NCBI RefSeq assembly: GCF_030936135.1
Contig: NC_082601.1
Span: 43,762,590-43,826,589, forward strand
Source of the DNA: Gavia stellata
Taxonomy: Eukaryota; Chordata; Aves; Gaviiformes; Gaviidae
Length of the DNA: 64,000 nt
Reading direction: 5' to 3'
Below are positions 58,839 through 64,000 of this stretch, piece after piece. The notes beneath the pieces are model-generated. The model was not told the origin of the DNA, did not search any database, and was given only the letters and a program-made list of their open reading frames with translations. The position numbers and the translations under genes were made by a program. How positions within the stretch are numbered: position 1 is the first letter of the stretch; each line of letters starts with the position of its first letter.

Positions 58839-60255
58839 CTGCAGGAGAAAGAAGAAGACAAGAGTTGGGAGCATAAGAAAGCCTACACGATAAGGTTGGG
58901 GCTTGCCTCGGGCAGTTTGGGTTGGAGTTGCCTCCACGCATCTTTGTCCAAAGAAGGACGAGCCCCACTCTGCTGCCAAAGCCTGTCTTTGCAGTTGGTA
59001 ATGTAAGAGCTTTGCTTCTGATGCCCTCAGGTCCTGGGCACTGGGTCTTAACGAATGTTAATTCTGGGGCCTATGACAGACCTCCACAAGCATCCATGAG
59101 ATTAGACAGGTCTGTGCATTTCAGTCCCAGAATTACACCCACCTTCTTACAGTAATGCCCATCTCTCATCTGTTAACAGGAATATCCAGAGATTAATCGC
59201 AGGCAGCGTCTGCAAACCTCTCAGTTACTCCTAGAGAGTGGTTTACTTTCAGAATTACTTTTCACACAATCTGCAGGACAAAGCTGTTTTCATACCTTTC
59301 ACCCAGATTAGTTTAATCAGCAATCACTAATTCCTGAAAAGCTTATAGAGGTTCAGTCATGTGATTGGAAAACAAGATTCTCCTTGTTGATGCACCTGTA
59401 TGTGGTAAAGCAGCTTTTGTAATACATAACAGATCAATATTTGAGTGAAACACAGCGGGACATTGTTCTTCAGTCACTCAGAACAGTCCTGTCCACAAAG
59501 CAGGCATATGAATACACGCAGTAAATGAACTCAATTAGAAAAAAAAAAAGGAGAAAATAGCAATATTTGGAAACAGCTGTTAGTCAGGGACCTTTCTTTT
59601 GTTCCTTTGCAGTAGTTATGTGTATCGCATTTGGTGTTCCTCTCCGTGCACTGTTTCTCTGAGAAACACTTCCATTACTGCACTGTTGAATTTTCTTCTT
59701 CTTCTTGAATTTCCTTCTTTGCTGAAAGCACTAGTCAGTAATATGATTGCAACAGCAGTATTGATATCTGATGTACATGCTGTGGCTGGTCACCCTTTGA
59801 GTTGGCAGCAGGCCAATGGCCGTATCACTGTCAAGCAATTCTGTGGCTCTTTTAGACTGAATCTCGAAAGGGTGAAGTCCTGGAGCCGATGTCATGTTGT
59901 GTTGCATGACTGGCAAGGAATAGGAGATTCTAAAGCAGCTCCAGCTTGAGCATCGATTTCTGGCAAAGAGGGGTGACTTTTGGGACAGGAGTATCACATT
60001 AGGTTGAATTTCCACACCATGAGCAAATCCAACTTGACAAAGTGCTTCCTTGGTGCCGAATGCTGTTACACCTGGATTCAGCATGATGGGGTGCTGAACT
60101 AGCGTAATTCCTTCTATGAGCTGAGCAACAAATGGCTCACTGTTTAGTACATTAGTACTGTGTGTGTAGTCAACATTTGGCAAACAGCAAAGTTATGTTT
60201 TAAGCAAAATAGATACATGCACTCTTAAGACTAGAGAGACAGTGTCCAACGTGAA

Positions 60256-60560
60256 TCCACAGAATCACTGAATCACAGAATCACAGAATCACAGAATCAC
60301 TACGGTTGGAAAAGACCTGTAAGATCATCAAGTCCAACCTGAAAAAAAAAAAAAAAAAAAAAAACAAACCCAAAAAAAACCCAACCCACGCAAGCCAACC
60401 ACCACACAACAACAAGGCACAACACACCAAAAACCAACCCACCCAACACCACACAGCACCATGTCCATCAAGCTACATCCCACAATGCCACATCCACACG
60501 CTCCTTGAATACCTCCAGGGAGGGTGACTCTACCACCTCCCTGGGCAGCCTATTCCAACA
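60256..60560 (-). mobile_element. CR1 LINE 3' part with internal A-rich tract
   Basis: Octamer tail (AGAATCAC repeated at 60,261-60,300), then TTGGAAAAGACCTGTAAGA and, after an A-rich and CA-rich stretch, the CACCTCCCTGGGCAGCC motif of the CR1 coding end. Reverse-complement orientation. The tract at 60,342-60,365 interrupts the usual CR1 sequence. Confidence 0.85.
60342..60365 (+). repeat. Poly(A) tract inside CR1
   Basis: About 22 consecutive A followed by C/A-rich sequence. It lies within the CR1 3' region rather than at its end. Confidence 0.85.
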
Positions 60561-63500
60561 GCACAAGATAGTGTAGCAGAAGCTCTGATGGTGCATATCG
60601 TTCAGCTCGCAGACTATTTGGCACTACTTCCATCCATGGTAAAACAGTCAAACCTGGTGCAGGAACTTCTGCTGGTACTTGCAGTTTAACCGAACTTGTT
60701 AGAAATTGCAAAAGTCCGTGATTGTTTTTGTGTCATGTTCCCTGACCTTGTAGGCTGGCATTTCTCCTTAGCCCACACTGTAAAATATACCTACAATGAT
60801 GGCATGCCTTGAATGGTGCTTACTGTACATTGTCTTACTGTGAACAACAGCCTTCTGCAATGCCAGTTCCAACTGCAGTAGAAACCAATCTCCAAGCGAT
60901 GCTTTTTCCCTCATGAGCTTTTTGAATATCGCATTTCCAAATTCAGCTGTGCTACTCCACTCCTTTAACGCAATAAACGTACATACTCACCTCTGGCCAA
61001 CCTTCCTTGAGAAATGTTGTCTAAAGGTACATTGATGCTGCAGTTCCTGGTACGCAGGCGCTGCTGCCACAAGGATGCTTTACCTTGGCAGCCCCCGCAC
61101 TCGTGGTCCTCAACTGCTCTGTGCAGTCGTGGAGGGGAAAAGGCAGGAAGGCATGCCCCTTGCAACCACATAGTCCGAAATCTAAGTAGGGGTCTACAAC
61201 AGCAGGAGGAAGCAGGGGGGGTGGGGGGGGTGGGGAGGAGCAAGGGCTGCATATCGTCTTGGAGAAGTCTTACCAGGCTGTCTCTCTTTTTGCCTGTCTA
61301 CATGTAGTCGTGTTTCTTGTGATGACAAGAAAGATCTACCCCCCTCCCACATGACCCAAAGCAAGCCTTAAGAGCTCCTAGTTAAGCAGACAGCAGCTGA
61401 GAGCAGCATCACTTGCAGAGCGTCAGCGAGACCGTAACGCATGGCTGGCTTTCCAGGCAGCCTCTACTGCCGGAGCACTGCCCCAACACTCCTCTTGCTG
61501 CTCAGCCCTCAGGGGTGGAGAAGGCTGCCTTCGAGCTGTGTGATAAGATGCCTTTACATATGAATTATCCCATAGGAACATAACATAGATGCAAGCAGTG
61601 CAGCAAAACCTTGGGTTTGTCCTGCTCAGTGTCATGCTTCGGTTGCAGCTTGCTGAGGCTGAGGACCCAAGCGCCCTTTCCTGCAGCAGGGAACAAGATT
61701 CTCATCCTTAACTGGGAGATAAGTTCTCAGAGGCACCATCATGAATCAGGTCAACTAAAATCTTCATGTCGTGCTTTTAATTGGCACACTGGTCCTTCTC
61801 ATGCAGCTTACATGCAAGGCATGAATGCCTGCAGCTCACCATACTGCATACCGTGTGCTAGGACACAGCTGAGAGTGTCTAACAGAGGCAGCACAAAGAA
61901 AAGAAATACCATCGATTTTCCTTGCCATTAGCAACCCATCTAGCTATGTGCATGTGCAGAGTAACCCACCCATTCGCATCATGTTCCTGCTTCTTCTAAA
62001 ACCTGGGTAACTTGTGTTTCCTCTAATGTTTCATAGTGTTGACAGTGGAGACAAAAGTGACAGTGAGATGGGGACTGAGCTCCCAGCCCTTTCTGGGCTT
62101 TCCCCCTGTCACAACCCCTCCCGTGTCTTTGGGGAGGTGTAGACTGTCCTTTCCCCAACCCTGTGTCCTTCCTTTATCCAGCAGCTTCACTGAAGGAACC
62201 ACTGCTGTGATGAAATCTACCTGGTTTTATCAGAGGGATTAGCAAGGACTATGTTAGCAAAACACCACGACACCCACTTGCCTTTGTTTAACAACGGCCA
62301 ACGCAAATACTGCTCAGGCAAAGAGATATTTTCTCTCTTCTTTTTTTTTTCCCCGATAATGAGATGAAGGTTTGGGGGAGGTAAAAAAATTTGTTTCCAA
62401 TATTGCACTGCTTTGCTAGGAAATATTTCCAAAAGAAATTAAATAAACAGCCGCTGTGTGATGAAATGAAATAAGCACCCCCTTTGCTGAAGTCTTGCTG
62501 AATCTTCGTCTTGTTCAGCAAGACATCCCAGCCCCGAGATGTTCTCTTCAAATCAGTGGGGTTTGGGGGCTTTTCTTCTAGCATCATGGCTGGAGCAGCT
62601 TAACTGCTCTGTGTTTAGTCCTCTTACTTGCATCCCAGCAGGCTAAACAACATGGTAATTTTGGGGTAAAAATCAAAACAGAGTAAGGACCTTGGCTTTG
62701 CACAGACTATCTGGAATATATGTATTATGACCAGACCCTAGCATATGGACTCAGATACAGGCTGATCCTTTTGCCTTCACCTGAAATGCGGAGCACAGCA
62801 TGTAAAGCTCTCTGAACTCTTTTCCCTCTATTATATGCCAACAGCAAAGTTCTCTGAGCTCCCTGTCCCTATAGACTAGGAGCAAAAAGTGCTGAAGCCT
62901 TGGGAGAAAGATTATTTTCGTGCAGCGCGTCTGATCTGCTTGTGTGCTGAGAGACGCAAACACCTCCCCTGCGTGCCTGTCACCAGATGGCTTCTAGCCT
63001 AGACTGGCAAGCCCCAGATGTTGAAGCAGAGCTGGACGAAAACACTGCAATAAGTTCAAAATGGGCAGGTTCCTCGTTCCAGTTCCCACGCCTGAGCTTG
63101 GCAACTGGCTCCTCTCTGCACACCTGGAAACATTACAGCCCAACCGCATTTTTGAAGACCGTACATCCCCCTTCTGCCCATTAAATATGAGATTTGCTCT
63201 GTATACTTTATTGCAATAATACCGTGGCAGTTAGAGAGGCTGCAAAATTCATTTGCTGGCAGTAAACACTTCTAGTCTTGTGTCCGCACACGAAACGCTG
63301 TTTTCTCTTTTCGGATTGAGAGGGCAGTAGTTATTCTGGAGGCAGGAATGGCAGTCATCTGCCTGACTTTTTGTGAAAACCGGGGGCAGCTGAGCTCATG
63401 GAAATATCACTCCTCGTCTAAACACACGTACCCACAGTGCAAATGGCGGGTCTGTAGTCTCTCTGAACCAAACTAGCCCTGGGTATGGATTGAATGGTAT

Positions 63501-64000
63501 ATACTACAAGAAGTTTAAATACTTGCTTTTAAACAGCTCATGTAACGCATCACAGAGGTTTGACGGCACAGTCATGGATTTTTGCTTTGGATCGCCTGGC
63601 CCTACATAACCTTTATCTCTTGGATATGAACAGGTACATGTTGCTAATTAAGACAGAAGAAACACAAATGTACAAGCAGAGAAAAAGGCAGAGGGAGCTC
63701 ATACAGCTTCTGAGAGAAGCACTCCCCAGGTTTCAGTGCTTTCGATGGAAAGCCAGGGATGCCCCCTCTCCCGTACTGCTTGCTCCTTCCCTTCAGTATC
63801 CCCAGCTAACCATTGAATGGTTGACAGAGACACTTACTGCAGCGAGAGGAGATACACCTTGCTTTGCCAGTCTTGCCACACAAATGGTTTGCAGGACCTG
63901 AAGAGACCCCTCACGGTAACCCAGCAAGAAGATGCAGAAGATGCTTCAGAAACAGTCAGCAAATACATACATAGGAAGGCATGGGAAAAGCGCATCTTTA

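Larger units (their letters stand above)
58839..64000 (-). other. COL6A2: COL6A2 final intron, open at window edge
   Basis: At least 5.1 kb with no exon coding for collagen repeats or a second VWA domain recognised. It contains a CR1 at 60.26-60.56 kb. An unidentified partly open minus-strand stretch lies at about 59.7-60.7 kb, and a G run stands at 61,217-61,237. Confidence 0.6.

Overview
The window looks like avian nuclear DNA. Evidence: a single-coding-exon beta-keratin (corneous beta-protein) gene with a non-coding first exon, CR1 LINE tails, and spliced vertebrate genes in an order related to human 21q22.3. All coordinates, splice sites and family assignments were read by eye; no search was run.

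Layout. (1) 1-13,262: the 3' half of MCM3AP (GANP) on the + strand, 15 coding exons whose phases all join, stop codon at 11,849, and a long 3' UTR. (2) 13,510-14,380: a CpG-rich block with four tRNA genes in mirror order, Ser(GCT)-/Met+/Met-/Ser(GCT)+. (3) 15,390-16,128: a VMO1-like gene with two clean exons and an apparent frame break in its first recognisable exon. (4) 16,680-27,240: first half of a dense tRNA array (Pro, Ser, Ala, Thr) built from duplicated and inverted blocks. (5) 27,240-38,290: about 11 kb without tRNA genes, holding one beta-keratin gene (TATA box 31,540, CDS 32,372-32,668). (6) 38,290-45,510: second half of the tRNA array, with several decayed tRNA-Pro copies and a candidate solo LTR at about 39.85-40.88 kb. 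(7) 45,991-52,145: complete FTCD, 14 exons, 541 codons plus stop. (8) 53,821-55,620: a PRR13-like proline-rich gene. (9) 58,231-58,838: the last exon of COL6A2 on the - strand, followed to the window end by its intron with no further exon recognised.

MCM3AP(+), FTCD(+) and COL6A2(-) keep the relative order and orientation known in mammals. LSS and SPATC1L, which lie between FTCD and MCM3AP in human, were not recognised. That interval instead holds VMO1-like, the tRNA array and the keratin gene. The protein genes do not form one pathway: MCM3AP acts in mRNA export, FTCD in histidine/folate metabolism, COL6A2 in extracellular matrix and the keratin in the cornified epidermis.

The most notable structure is the tRNA array: 35 intact-looking and at least 4 decayed tRNA genes across about 32 kb. 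It covers all three common proline anticodons (AGG, CGG, TGG), Ala TGC/CGC, Ser GCT/CGA/TGA, Thr AGT and Met CAT. It grew by block duplication: a nearly identical 1.1-kb direct repeat, a 2-kb block copied 19.7 kb away with a CR1 inside it, and a 160-bp inverted repeat around two Thr genes enclosing 9.6 kb.
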